A stretch of DNA of 8,615 bases, from contig VAWY01000078.1 of the NCBI GenBank assembly GCA_005888335.1, positions 1 through 8,615 on the forward strand. The letters are read 5' to 3'. This DNA comes from Actinomycetota bacterium (GTDB taxonomy: Bacteria; Actinomycetota; Thermoleophilia; Solirubrobacterales; Solirubrobacteraceae). How positions within the stretch are numbered: position 1 is the first letter of the stretch; every line of letters begins with the position of its first letter. The position numbers and the translations under genes are program-made. The notes beneath the pieces were generated by a model. The model saw only the letters and a list, made by a program, of their open reading frames with translations. It had not been told where the DNA came from and made no database searches. Shown here in pieces: positions 1 to 5,695 of this stretch.

Positions 1-32
1 CCTTGATCGGCGAACCCGTCCCCGCGACATGA
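1..32 (+). CDS. 3' tip of an upstream gene (partial)
   Basis: Reading in the third frame from base 3 gives LIGEPVPAT followed by a TGA at 30-32. That TGA overlaps the ATG of the next gene as ATGA. Such overlaps are typical of translationally coupled operon partners in high-GC actinobacteria, so this is probably the C-terminus of a gene whose body lies left of the window. Only nine codons are visible and no function can be assigned. The stop-start overlap is the only evidence. Confidence 0.4.
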   Translation, partial: LIGEPVPAT

Positions 33-838
33 GCGTGCTCTTCATCACCGGCGCCGGTCGCGGCATCGGCGCCGAGACGGCCAGGCTGGCGGTCGCCCGC
101 GGGCACCGCGTCGCGATCGCCGACATCGACGCCGACGCCGCCAGGTCCATGGCCGGCTCCCTCGGCGAGAACGCGCTGGCGATCGAGCTCGACGTGCGCG
201 ACGCCGCGGGCTGGACACGAGCGCTCGACGAGGCGTGGGCACGGTTCGACGGCGTCGACGTGCTCGTCAACAACGCGGCCGTGGTCCACTCCGGGCTCCT
301 GCACGAGCTTGCGCTCGACGCGCACCGGCAGATCCTCGAGGTCAACGTGCTCGGCGTGATCGCCGGCATCCAGGCCGCCGTGCCGCGCCTTCTCGAACGC
401 GGTCGCGGCCACATCGTGACGGTGGCGAGCGCCCAGTCGTTCGTCGCGGTCCCGGGCGAGATCAGCTACGCGGCGACCAAGCACGCGCTCCGAGCGATAA
501 GTCACGGCCTGGCGCTCGAACTGCGCGACACGCCGCTTCGCTTCACGATCGTCTACCCGCCCGCCGTCGAAACGCCGATGCTCGAGAGCCTGATGGACGA
601 CGATGCCAACGCCATCGCCTTCGCCGACCCACCGATGCCCGCGTCCGTCGTCGCCGAGGCGATCCTCAAGGCGGTTGACCGCCGACCGGCCGAGGTCTTC
701 ATCCCGCCCTTCCGGGGAAGGCTCCTGCGCGAGCTCGGCACGCGACCGGCGATCATGCGCCGGCTGCTGCTCAGCGCCGAGAAGCGAGGCCGCAAGAGGC
801 TCGCCGAGCTCCGCCGCCAGCGACGCGGTGGCCTATGA
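29..838 (+). CDS. Short-chain dehydrogenase/reductase (SDR), classical type
   Basis: This 269-residue protein is a predicted cytoplasmic NAD(P)-dependent oxidoreductase of the classical SDR family. The substrate is unknown. The Rossmann glycine motif TGAGRGIG lies at residues 7-14. An acidic residue ends beta-2 (AIADID, about 29-34), which hints at NAD(H) rather than NADP(H). Asp55 sits in the LDV motif and NNAA is at 81-84. The catalytic tetrad is Asn106, Ser134, Tyr147 and Lys151 (YAATK). The post-catalytic PG motif is replaced by PPAVETPM at 177-184. The C-terminus is extended and arginine-rich (about 230-269), which could contact membrane or nucleic acid, but this is speculation. The ATG overlaps the stop of an upstream gene, so translation is probably coupled. 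No Shine-Dalgarno is obvious. The family assignment is firm and the physiological role is open. Confidence 0.93.
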   Translation: MSVLFITGAGRGIGAETARLAVARGHRVAIADIDADAARSMAGSLGENALAIELDVRDAAGWTRALDEAWARFDGVDVLVNNAAVVHSGLLHELALDAHRQILEVNVLGVIAGIQAAVPRLLERGRGHIVTVASAQSFVAVPGEISYAATKHALRAISHGLALELRDTPLRFTIVYPPAVETPMLESLMDDDANAIAFADPPMPASVVAEAILKAVDRRPAEVFIPPFRGRLLRELGTRPAIMRRLLLSAEKRGRKRLAELRRQRRGGL

Positions 839-1025
839 CGCGCACCACCCGCCGCACCATTTCGTCTGTCGCAGGGCGTCCCGGTGGCGCCGGCCTCGGC
901 GCTCTTCGGGCGGGCGCCGGCGGGCGGCAGGATCGTCGCGCGCCCTGGTCCCGGCGCTCGGTAGCACGCCGGTGCGAGCGCTCGTTTCCAGGCGAAGCGA
1001 GATCGGCGACGAATGCGGGAGGAAC

Positions 1026-1660
1026 GTGGCCGAGCGAATGATCGAGACGAATGGCGTCGAGCTGTGCACGGAGGAGTTCGGCGATCCCGCCGACCCGCCG
1101 TTGCTGCTGATCATGGGGATGAGCGGGTCAATGCTCTGGTGGGAGGAGAGGTTCTGCCGGATGCTCGCCGACGGCGGGCGGTTCGTGATCCGCTACGACC
1201 ACCGCGACACCGGCCGATCGGTCACCTACGAGCCGGGACGGCCCGGATACCAGGCGCGGACCTGGTCGGCGACGCCGCCCGGGTGCTCGACGCCTATAGC
1301 ATCCCGGCCGCGCACGTGGTCGGCGTCTCGATGGGCGGGGCGCTTGCGCAGCTGTTCGCGCTCGACTCGCCGATCGCGTCCTGTCGCTGGTCCTCATCAG
1401 CCCGTCTTTCGCGGTGCCGCGTGAGCGGGACCTGCCGCCGAGCACCGAGGGCTACGCGCGCTTCATGGCGACGGTGAAGGTGGACTGGTCGGACGCTGCG
1501 TCGGTGATCGAGTATCTGGTCGCCGACTCGCGGGCGCTCGCGGGAGGCCGGCGTTCGTTCGATGAGGCGGGCATCCGCGAGCTCGCCCGTCGCGACGTCG
1601 AGCGCGCGCACAACTTCGCCAGCGCGCAGAACCACGGCGCCCTACCGAACGGCGACGCGG
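1026..1660 (+). pseudogene. RdmC-like alpha/beta hydrolase, two frameshifts and C-terminal truncation
   Basis: Three reading frames join into one alpha/beta hydrolase resembling aclacinomycin methylesterase RdmC. The first segment starts at GTG 1026 (MAER...), with ATG 1038 as the alternative. It contains LLIMGMSG, WWEERFCRMLADGG and YDHRDTGRS. At about 1251-1254 one base is missing, and the second frame continues GADLVGDAARVLDAY and the nucleophile elbow GVSMGG (about 1322-1338). At about 1370-1373 another base is missing, and the third frame continues SLVLISPSFAVPRERDLPP to about SAQNHGALPNGD. Homologues then carry a strand-loop with the catalytic Asp and later the His. Both are absent here, because similarity stops near 1655. 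A GGGAGGA at 1017-1023 could serve either start, though spacing is poor for both. The frameshifts may be sequencing errors, but the missing C-terminus cannot be explained by single-base errors. The protein is unlikely to be active. Confidence 0.8.
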
Positions 1661-1669
1661 CGACCGAGG

Positions 1670-1690
1670 GCCCGAGCGGAGCGCTCGGGC
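1670..1690. repeat. Perfect 9-bp hairpin at the hydrolase break
   Basis: GCCCGAGCG (1670-1678), loop GAG, CGCTCGGGC (1682-1690). The stem is perfect and no T-run follows. It sits where hydrolase similarity ends and a different protein tail begins, so it may mark a deletion or rearrangement junction. It could also simply be a strong RNA hairpin. Confidence 0.6.
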
Positions 1691-1691
1691 G

Positions 1692-1880
1692 ACGGCGTGG
1701 GCGGAGCTCTGGGGAGGCCTTGCGATGCCGGCGTGCGAGGCGGTGGCGGAGACGATCGAGCATTCGGGCGAGGAGGCGGTACGGAAAACGATCATCGAAG
1801 CCGCCGCGCCATTCCGGCGGCCTGACGGCTCCTACTCGTTCCAGAACAGGTTCAGGTACCTCATCGCGCACGCGCAGGTC
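1692..1880 (+). pseudogene. Possible C-terminal remnant of a SAM-dependent methyltransferase
   Basis: The third frame reads TAWAELWGGLAMPACEAVAE, then EEAVRKTIIEAAAPF, RRPDGSYSFQN and RFRYLIAHA. The pattern of a Trp-Gly segment, a helix ending in an APF/EPY-like turn, a DG hairpin and a final aromatic-rich strand resembles the tail of ubiE-like class I methyltransferases. No N-terminal SAM-binding motif precedes it. Its apparent start falls inside the hairpin junction at 1670-1690. The frame stays open past the expected end of such proteins and runs into non-coding sequence and the cyclase gene. It is best read as a displaced 3' fragment. The family call rests on remembered pattern only, and an unrelated tail is possible. 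Confidence 0.33.
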
Positions 1881-1923
1881 GCCGCCCACGAGCGGCTCCT
1901 TTCGCGTGCTGGCGTAGCGCCGG

Positions 1924-1938
1924 TCCTCGCGCAAAGCG
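1924..1938 (+). repeat. Dispersed GC-rich repeat, copy A
   Basis: TCCTCGCGCAAAGCG is identical over 15 bases to the copy at 3745-3759. Related copies lie at 7906-7925 and 7967-7977, all in the same orientation. This copy sits between the methyltransferase-like remnant and the cyclase start, and it lacks the flanking stem seen in the 3742 and 7902 copies. Confidence 0.5.
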
Positions 1939-1966
1939 ATAGCGCGGTTGCTGCGAACATTGCGGC

Positions 1967-2791
1967 ATGCCACGGCTTGGTGCGAAGGAGCGTGCGCAGC
2001 TTCCGGACAGCGCGTTTGCGTACATCGATTCGCGCGGCCGGCGTCGTCTACCGATCCACGATGCATCGCACGTCCGCAACGCGCTCGCTCGCTTCAACCA
2101 GGTGATCTTCGAGGGCGAAGCCGCGCGGGACCGTGCGCGCAGCCGCCTGCTGAGAGCGGCGCAGAAGCACGGCATCATGCCGATCGGATTCATCAGCGCG
2201 CAGCTGCAGCCACAGCTGAAGCTGCCAACGGGCCAGGTCACGTTCCTGTTGACCGATATTGAGGGCTCGACAGAGCTGCTCGCGAGAGTCGGGGATCGCT
2301 ATGCCAGCCTGCTCGCTGACGTTCGACGCGTCGTGAGCGGGGCGGTGCGCCGTGCCGGCGGTCACGACGTGTCCGCCCGCGGCGACGACGTCTTCGCGGT
2401 CTTCGAGGGCGCGCCCGCGGCGCTCGAGGCCGCGCTGTGGATTCAGCGGGCGACGCGCGACCGCGACTGGCCGCAGGCATCGACGGTACGGCTGCGGATC
2501 GGCCTGCACCGCGGGCGTCCTGCGCTGACCGAGACCGGGTACGTGGGGCTGTCGGTCCACGCTGCCGCGCGCATCTGCTTCGCCGCGCATGGCGGCCAGA
2601 TCGTCATGTCCGCCGCGGTTCGCGGAGAGGTCGTGGACTCTCTGCAGGAGGGTGTCGGCTTGAGGAGCCTCGGCGCATGGCGATTCCGGGGACTGCCCGA
2701 GCCGCTCGTCATCTTCCAAGTGGACGCGCCTGACCTTCCGACGGACTTTCCCCCACCCCGATCTGCGATCGAGGCCAGGCAGCCGACCTGA
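1967..2791 (+). CDS. DUF6582-like domain fused to class III adenylate/guanylate cyclase homology domain
   Basis: This 274-residue protein has two parts. Residues 3-78 (LPDSAFAYIDSRGRRRLPI, HVRNALARFNQ, then a basic helix and HGIMPIGFI) resemble the short domain known as DUF6582; the family name is from memory. Residues 89-250 form a class III cyclase homology domain, the fold that makes cAMP or cGMP. TDIEGST at 96-102 supplies the first metal Asp97, and RGDD at 138-141 supplies the second, Asp140. The substrate-specifying lysine usually found just before that second Asp is not seen. At the transition-state pair, VHAAARI (197-203) has His198 in place of the usual Asn but keeps Arg202. This YVGL-VH-AARI variant is common in actinobacterial regulators with AAA ATPase domains. 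The C-terminal DLPTDFPPPRS resembles the linker before that ATPase, which is absent. The protein is probably soluble, with no membrane segment. Activity is uncertain. No clear ribosome binding site precedes the ATG. Confidence 0.88.
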   Translation: MPRLGAKERAQLPDSAFAYIDSRGRRRLPIHDASHVRNALARFNQVIFEGEAARDRARSRLLRAAQKHGIMPIGFISAQLQPQLKLPTGQVTFLLTDIEGSTELLARVGDRYASLLADVRRVVSGAVRRAGGHDVSARGDDVFAVFEGAPAALEAALWIQRATRDRDWPQASTVRLRIGLHRGRPALTETGYVGLSVHAAARICFAAHGGQIVMSAAVRGEVVDSLQEGVGLRSLGAWRFRGLPEPLVIFQVDAPDLPTDFPPPRSAIEARQPT

Positions 2792-2939
2792 TCGCCGGGC
2801 GCGCTTTGCCACTCTCGAAGCTGTGGCGGAAAGCGACCGGCTGCCCAGCGCCGCGCATCCCCGAGATTCTCGCGGGCCTGTCCGAACAAGCTCACCGACC
2901 CCGACCGACCAACGAGTCGCCGTCCTGAGGCATCTGTTT

Positions 2940-2973
2940 CGCGAGAGAGCCGCTGTCTCGCGCATTGCGAGAC
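2940..2973 (+). promoter_or_regulatory. Three-segment competing hairpins
   Basis: Segment 1 is CGCGAGA (2940-2946), segment 2 is GTCTCGCG (2955-2962) and segment 3 is GCGAGAC (2967-2973). Segment 2 can pair perfectly with either neighbour: 7 bp with segment 1 (loop 9) or 7 bp with segment 3 (loop 5). The two pairings exclude each other, as in attenuators and riboswitch expression platforms. A third hairpin follows at 2980. Position is about 130-165 bases ahead of the ASCH gene. The pairing is visible; the regulatory role is inference, and it could instead be part of the cyclase 3' end. Confidence 0.35.
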
Positions 2974-2979
2974 TGTCAT

Positions 2980-2995
2980 CGCCCGCGCTCGGGCG
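2980..2995 (+). terminator. GC-only hairpin, possible terminator
   Basis: CGCCCG (2980-2985), tetraloop CGCT, CGGGCG (2990-2995). It lies 188 bases after the cyclase stop and directly after the competing hairpins. No T-run follows, so an intrinsic terminator is only possible, not shown. Confidence 0.3.
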
Positions 2996-3105
2996 GCTGC
3001 CTCCCAAAGCGCTGGACGCACGCGCCAGCGGAAGCGCCGGGTTGGTAACGGCGACCGCTGCCGTCGCGACCTGCCGGGCGCGCTGGGTGCCGGTAGCGTC
3101 TGGGC

Positions 3106-3696
3106 ATGCTCTTCCCCAAGAGGGTCTGGGTGGGGTTGGCCGACGGGTCCGTGAGCGTCGCCTTTCGGTACTGGAAGCGCCCGACGGTCAAGGGCGGCGG
3201 GACTCTGCACAGTGCGGTCGGTGTGCTGGCGATCGATTCGGTCGACCGGATGGCGATACGGGCGATCACGCCGGCCGAGGCGCGGGCCGCCGGCTACGAG
3301 AGCCGTGCCCGCCTCCTCGCGGACCTTGCGAAGTACCGCGCGCCCGGCACCAGGCTGTACCGCATTACCTTCACTATGAACGAGAGGACCCGCGGCGGGC
3401 ACTGCGCGAGAACGACCGCCTCGGCCCGAGCGAGCTTCAGCAGTTGCAGTCGCGGCTCGCTCGGCTCGACCGCGCCTCGTCCCACGGGCCGTGGACGAAG
3501 GACGTGCTGGAGTTGATCCGCGACAACCCGGCGACGCTCGCCGCCGACCTTGCCGCGCGGCGGGGGCGGGAGAAAGCTGCGCTTCAAGTCCGACGTGCGA
3601 AAGCTGAAGGCGTTTGGCCTGACGGAGAGCCTGCGTGTCGGCTACCGGCTCTCTCCGCGGGGACTGGCCGTACTGCAAGCCATCGACGTGCCGTGA
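3106..3696 (+). pseudogene. ASCH (PUA-like) domain protein with two compensating one-base indels
   Basis: The gene starts at ATG 3106 with MLFPKRVWVGLADGSVSVAF and RRW-like/GGGT segments typical of ASCH domains, a PUA-like fold thought to bind RNA or modified nucleosides. The first frame runs to about LYRITF. One base is missing at about 3371, giving HYEREDPRRALREND and RLARLDRASSHGPWTKDVLE. One extra base at about 3573-3576 returns the frame to FKSDVRKLKAFGLTESL and GYRLSPRGLAVLQAIDVP, then TGA 3694-3696. The two changes cancel, so the restored product would be 196 residues, a full-length family member. The C-terminal half looks like a winged helix (LELIRDNPATLAADLA then a basic helix and a YRLSPRG wing), suggesting nucleic-acid binding. 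Both indels fall in short runs of identical bases (CC and AA), so sequencing error may well explain them and the gene may be intact. Confidence 0.82.
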
Positions 3697-3713
3697 CGCC
3701 GCCGCCCTGAGCA

Positions 3714-3730
3714 CCGCGCGTGACGCGCGG
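3714..3730 (+). terminator. Strong hairpin after the ASCH gene
   Basis: CCGCGCG (3714-3720), loop TGA, CGCGCGG (3724-3730) form a perfect 7-bp all-GC stem that begins 18 bases after the ASCH stop. There is no T-run after it. Position and strength favour a 3'-end structure, either an actinobacterial U-less terminator or a stabilising hairpin. Confidence 0.45.
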
Positions 3731-3738
3731 CGCCTCAA

Positions 3739-3776
3739 GCCCGCTCCTCGCGCAAAGCGGCGCTGCGTGCGCGGGC
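3739..3776 (+). repeat. Dispersed GC-rich repeat, copy B, inside a nested stem
   Basis: The core TCCTCGCGCAAAGCG is at 3745-3759. Immediately around it CCGCT (3741-3745) pairs with AGCGG (3756-3760). Outside that, GCCCGC (3739-3744) can pair with GCGGGC (3771-3776) as an alternative. The inner stem has the same 10-base loop pattern as the copy at 7902-7921, with one base pair changed on both sides. Confidence 0.5.
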
Positions 3777-3864
3777 GATCCGGCAGGAGATTCCGGAAAC
3801 AGGGCGGACCTACAGCGGCGCAGACGATCTTGACGTTCTGGCGCGGGATCGACACCTTGTAGGA

Positions 3865-4239
3865 GTGGGTTCGCGCTTGGCGGGACTGGTGCTGGTGGCG
3901 TTCGTGGGTTGGGTCATCGCTGCAGCGTGTGCCCCGCGAGTTCTTGGTGCCGAGCACTTCCACGGCAAGCGCTACGTCGCGAATCCGACGCGTCAGCGGG
4001 CGATGGACACGAGTCGAGCGAAATCGATCGGGCGCCGAGTGATCCGAACGGTCTTTGCCGTCCGCCTTGGTACAGAGATCTACGCCTGCAGCCGGCATCT
4101 CTTCTCCGAGTCTGGCTGCGATTTTCAGTTCACCTCGAAGTACGGCAATACGACGTGCGGCAACTTCAAGGCGAGGGCCTACAGGTCGCGGATCGCCGTG
4201 TACTACGACGCCTACAACGGTGGCTGTGGCGACTTCTAG
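3865..4239 (+). CDS. Small exported cysteine-containing protein, unknown function
   Basis: From GTG 3865 this encodes 124 residues. A start at TTG 3877 fits better, because AGGAG at 3861-3865 sits 11 bases ahead of it and is too close to GTG 3865. The N-terminus is a signal peptide with hydrophobic core LAGLVLVAFVGWVIAAA and likely cleavage after VLGA (about residue 29), so the product is probably secreted. The IAAAC stretch is a poor lipobox. The mature part is basic and has four cysteines (Cys75, 85, 98 and 121), enough for two disulfides. Aromatic strands EIYACSRHLF and AVYYDAYNGGCGDF suggest a small beta-rich domain. The gene overlaps the next one, which also encodes an exported protein, so the two are probably made together. 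Its base composition is less GC-rich than the flanks. I do not recognise the family. Confidence 0.7.
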   Translation: MGSRLAGLVLVAFVGWVIAAACAPRVLGAEHFHGKRYVANPTRQRAMDTSRAKSIGRRVIRTVFAVRLGTEIYACSRHLFSESGCDFQFTSKYGNTTCGNFKARAYRSRIAVYYDAYNGGCGDF

Positions 4240-4822
4240 GTCTCTGGTGGTGTCGCTGGCGAGCGCCGCGATCCTGCTCTGCATGCCCATCTCGGGGCAC
4301 GCGAAGACGCGAGTCATCCATTGGTCTCCGACGAACGGTGAAGGTGCGCTACGTACAGGCCTTGTGGCCACGCCGAAGTTTGGCGGCGATTGCTGGACAG
4401 GCTCCTTCGTGCTGCATCGCGGCTATCGCTGCGCCGCGGGGAACTTCTTGTACGACCCCTGCTTTAGCGATCCCACGCGTGATGACGCCGTCTTGTGCGT
4501 GGGCTCACCCTTCGAACACCGTGTCATCCGTCTCCGCGTTTCGGGCCGTATGAACCGCAGCTTCAGCGCGCGGATCGGAGTCGTCTGGGCCGTGCGGTTA
4601 GCTAACGGCCTTGAGTGCACGTTCTTCGCCGGCGGCGCCACCAACGCCGACCGCGAGGGGCGCCGCCTGAACTACGGCTGCCGCAACTCATCTTCTGTTC
4701 TCTGGGGCAACCCAATCAGGCAAGGTCGGACGTGGCATATCCGGCTGACACATTCATCTCAGCCCGGACCTGAGCGACTCGTCGTCATCCGAACTGCCTT
4801 CATCGGCCGCAATCAAAGCTGA
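4220..4822 (+). CDS. Secreted protein of the unnamed actinobacterial CWTGS / YDPCF family
   Basis: GTG 4220 gives 200 residues; GTG 4226 is equally possible. Either overlaps the 3' end of the preceding gene, suggesting translational coupling. Residues 1-28 form a signal peptide (SLVVSLASAAILL, cleavage near SGHA). The mature domain has DCWTGSF (57-63), RCAAGNFLYDPCF (70-82), VLCVGSP (91-97), VVWAVRLANGLECTFF (121-136) and LNYGCRN (150-156). Its six cysteines (58, 71, 81, 93, 133, 154) suggest three disulfides. This motif order matches secreted actinobacterial proteins I recall as hypothetical, with no known activity. The C-terminal TWHIRL strand is followed by a short extension. It is probably a small extracellular beta domain. 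The inverted repeat beginning 2 bases after the stop may end the transcript. A structural or binding role is only a guess. Confidence 0.82.
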   Translation: MAVATSRSLVVSLASAAILLCMPISGHAKTRVIHWSPTNGEGALRTGLVATPKFGGDCWTGSFVLHRGYRCAAGNFLYDPCFSDPTRDDAVLCVGSPFEHRVIRLRVSGRMNRSFSARIGVVWAVRLANGLECTFFAGGATNADREGRRLNYGCRNSSSVLWGNPIRQGRTWHIRLTHSSQPGPERLVVIRTAFIGRNQS

Positions 4823-4823
4823 A

Positions 4824-4849
4824 CGAGCGCACGGAGGCGCTGGCGCTCG
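4824..4849 (+). terminator. Hairpin directly after the secreted pair
   Basis: CGAGCGC (4824-4830) pairs perfectly with GCGCTCG (4843-4849) across a 12-base loop, starting 2 bases after the stop at 4822. There is no T-run. It may be a transcript end or a 3'-stabilising structure. Confidence 0.35.
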
Positions 4850-4954
4850 AATGCCGCGCCTTCGGCAAACGACCAGGCGTCGCTCCGCAGTTCCGGTTCT
4901 CGTCCACTCCGGTAGCCAGCTCAAGGCCGCGCGGGCTTCTGCTTCGACCCAACC

Positions 4955-4975
4955 GCTTGCAAGGAGTCTGCAAGC
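4955..4975. repeat. Perfect 7-bp inverted repeat
   Basis: GCTTGCA (4955-4961), loop AGGAGTC, TGCAAGC (4969-4975). It lies about 160 bases beyond the methyltransferase stop on the minus strand and about 130 beyond the secreted-protein stop on the plus strand. No T-run follows on either strand, so its role is unclear. Confidence 0.4.
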
Positions 4976-5083
4976 ACCCGGGCCGGCACGGTCTCGAGTT
5001 CCGCGCGTTGCAGTGAAGTCGTCCATTGCGGCGAGATGCGCGCGCCGCGAGCAAAGCAGGAGCGCGATGCGATAGCGACGCAC

Positions 5084-5097
5084 GTCTCCGCGGAGAC
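5084..5097. repeat. 14-bp perfect palindrome near the methyltransferase 3' end
   Basis: GTCTCCGCGGAGAC is self-complementary over all 14 bases and lies 39 bases past the minus-strand stop at 5137. It could be a protein-binding site or, as RNA, a tight hairpin ending the methyltransferase transcript. Confidence 0.45.
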
Positions 5098-5136
5098 CTC
5101 ACTTATGGGAAGGCGACACGGTGTTGCGGTCCATGT

Positions 5137-5670
5137 TCATCCGCCCTGGGGCCGCCCCATCGCGCAGACCGCGGGGACCGGGCGCAGGTCCTCGACCAGC
5201 ACCCTGTCGACGAAGAATCCGCCCTCGCGTAGCCGGTCGGCCAGCTCGTTCCCAAGGTCCCGGGCTCGCTCCGGCGCGGAGTGGCGCGCGTCCCAGAAGA
5301 GGTAGACGGCCCCGTCCCGGGCGAGGTGCTCGCGGACGGCACCGAGCGCCGCCTCCGGCTGCTGCCAGAAAGGCGCGACGTTGAAGGCGAAGACCTTGTC
5401 GAAGCGCCGATCGCCGAGGTCGGCGTCCTCCAGCGCGATGGCCTCGAGCACAGCCCTGCCCGCGTCGACGTGCGCGCGGTTCCTCCGCGTGGCCATCTCG
5501 ATCATCTTGGGCGAGCGGTCGATCGCGGTGATCGTTCCCGTCGTCAGCCTCTCGCAGACCAGGGAGACCGCGACGCCGTGGCCGCAGCCGACCTCGAGCA
5601 GGCGGTCGGCCGGGCGGACCTCCAGAGTGTCGACCGCCCAGACGAACCGCTCCGATGCCTTGCCCGCCAT
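5137..5670 (-). CDS. Class I SAM-dependent methyltransferase
   Basis: This 177-residue protein has the Rossmann-like methyltransferase fold. Motif I is LLEVGCGHG (24-32). The acidic end of beta-2 is Asp51 in AIDRS, which should bind the SAM ribose. EAIALEDADLGDRRFDKVFA (76-95) covers motifs II and III around beta-4, followed by NVAPFW (97-102), where the substrate pocket usually begins. The C-terminal half keeps the beta-5 strand AVYLFWDARH and the final hairpin VLVEDLRPVPAVCAMGRP. The length is short but complete for the Methyltransf_11/25 type. The substrate is unknown, and small-molecule or lipid substrates are typical. The ATG at 5670 is 25 bases from the start of the divergent reductase gene. 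No Shine-Dalgarno is visible, so a leaderless transcript is plausible. Confidence 0.9.
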   Translation of the reverse strand: MAGKASERFVWAVDTLEVRPADRLLEVGCGHGVAVSLVCERLTTGTITAIDRSPKMIEMATRRNRAHVDAGRAVLEAIALEDADLGDRRFDKVFAFNVAPFWQQPEAALGAVREHLARDGAVYLFWDARHSAPERARDLGNELADRLREGGFFVDRVLVEDLRPVPAVCAMGRPQGG

Positions 5671-5695
5671 GCCCGAGCAATAGCATCACGCGCCC

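Larger units (their letters stand above)
2792..3105. other. 314-bp intergenic stretch with structured core
   Basis: No convincing coding frame was found on either strand. The long minus-strand open frames here are shadows of high-GC sequence. The stretch holds competing inverted repeats at 2940-2973 and a GC-only hairpin at 2980-2995, listed separately. The last 110 bases before the ASCH start show no recognisable promoter. Confidence 0.6.
4823..5136. other. 314-bp convergent intergenic region rich in palindromes
   Basis: The region lies between the 3' end of the secreted pair (+) and the 3' end of the methyltransferase (-). No coding frame on either strand looks like a real protein. It contains the hairpins at 4824-4849 and 4955-4975 and the palindrome at 5084-5097. 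CGCGAGCAAAGC at 5046-5057 matches the dispersed repeat core CTCGCGCAAAGC at 10 of 12 positions. Convergent ends make terminator-like structures expected here. Confidence 0.6.

Noticed and set aside
835..1041. Plus-strand ORF starting in an ATGA overlap after the SDR
   Set aside because: The translation is Arg/Gly-rich without recognisable motifs, and it runs into the hydrolase start region in another frame. Kept only as a possible operon scar.
2443..4371. Very long minus-strand open frame (about 640 codons)
   Set aside because: It runs antisense across the cyclase, ASCH and secreted-protein genes. Its translation is rich in Arg, Ala, Ser and Pro with no family features, so it is a typical GC-driven shadow.
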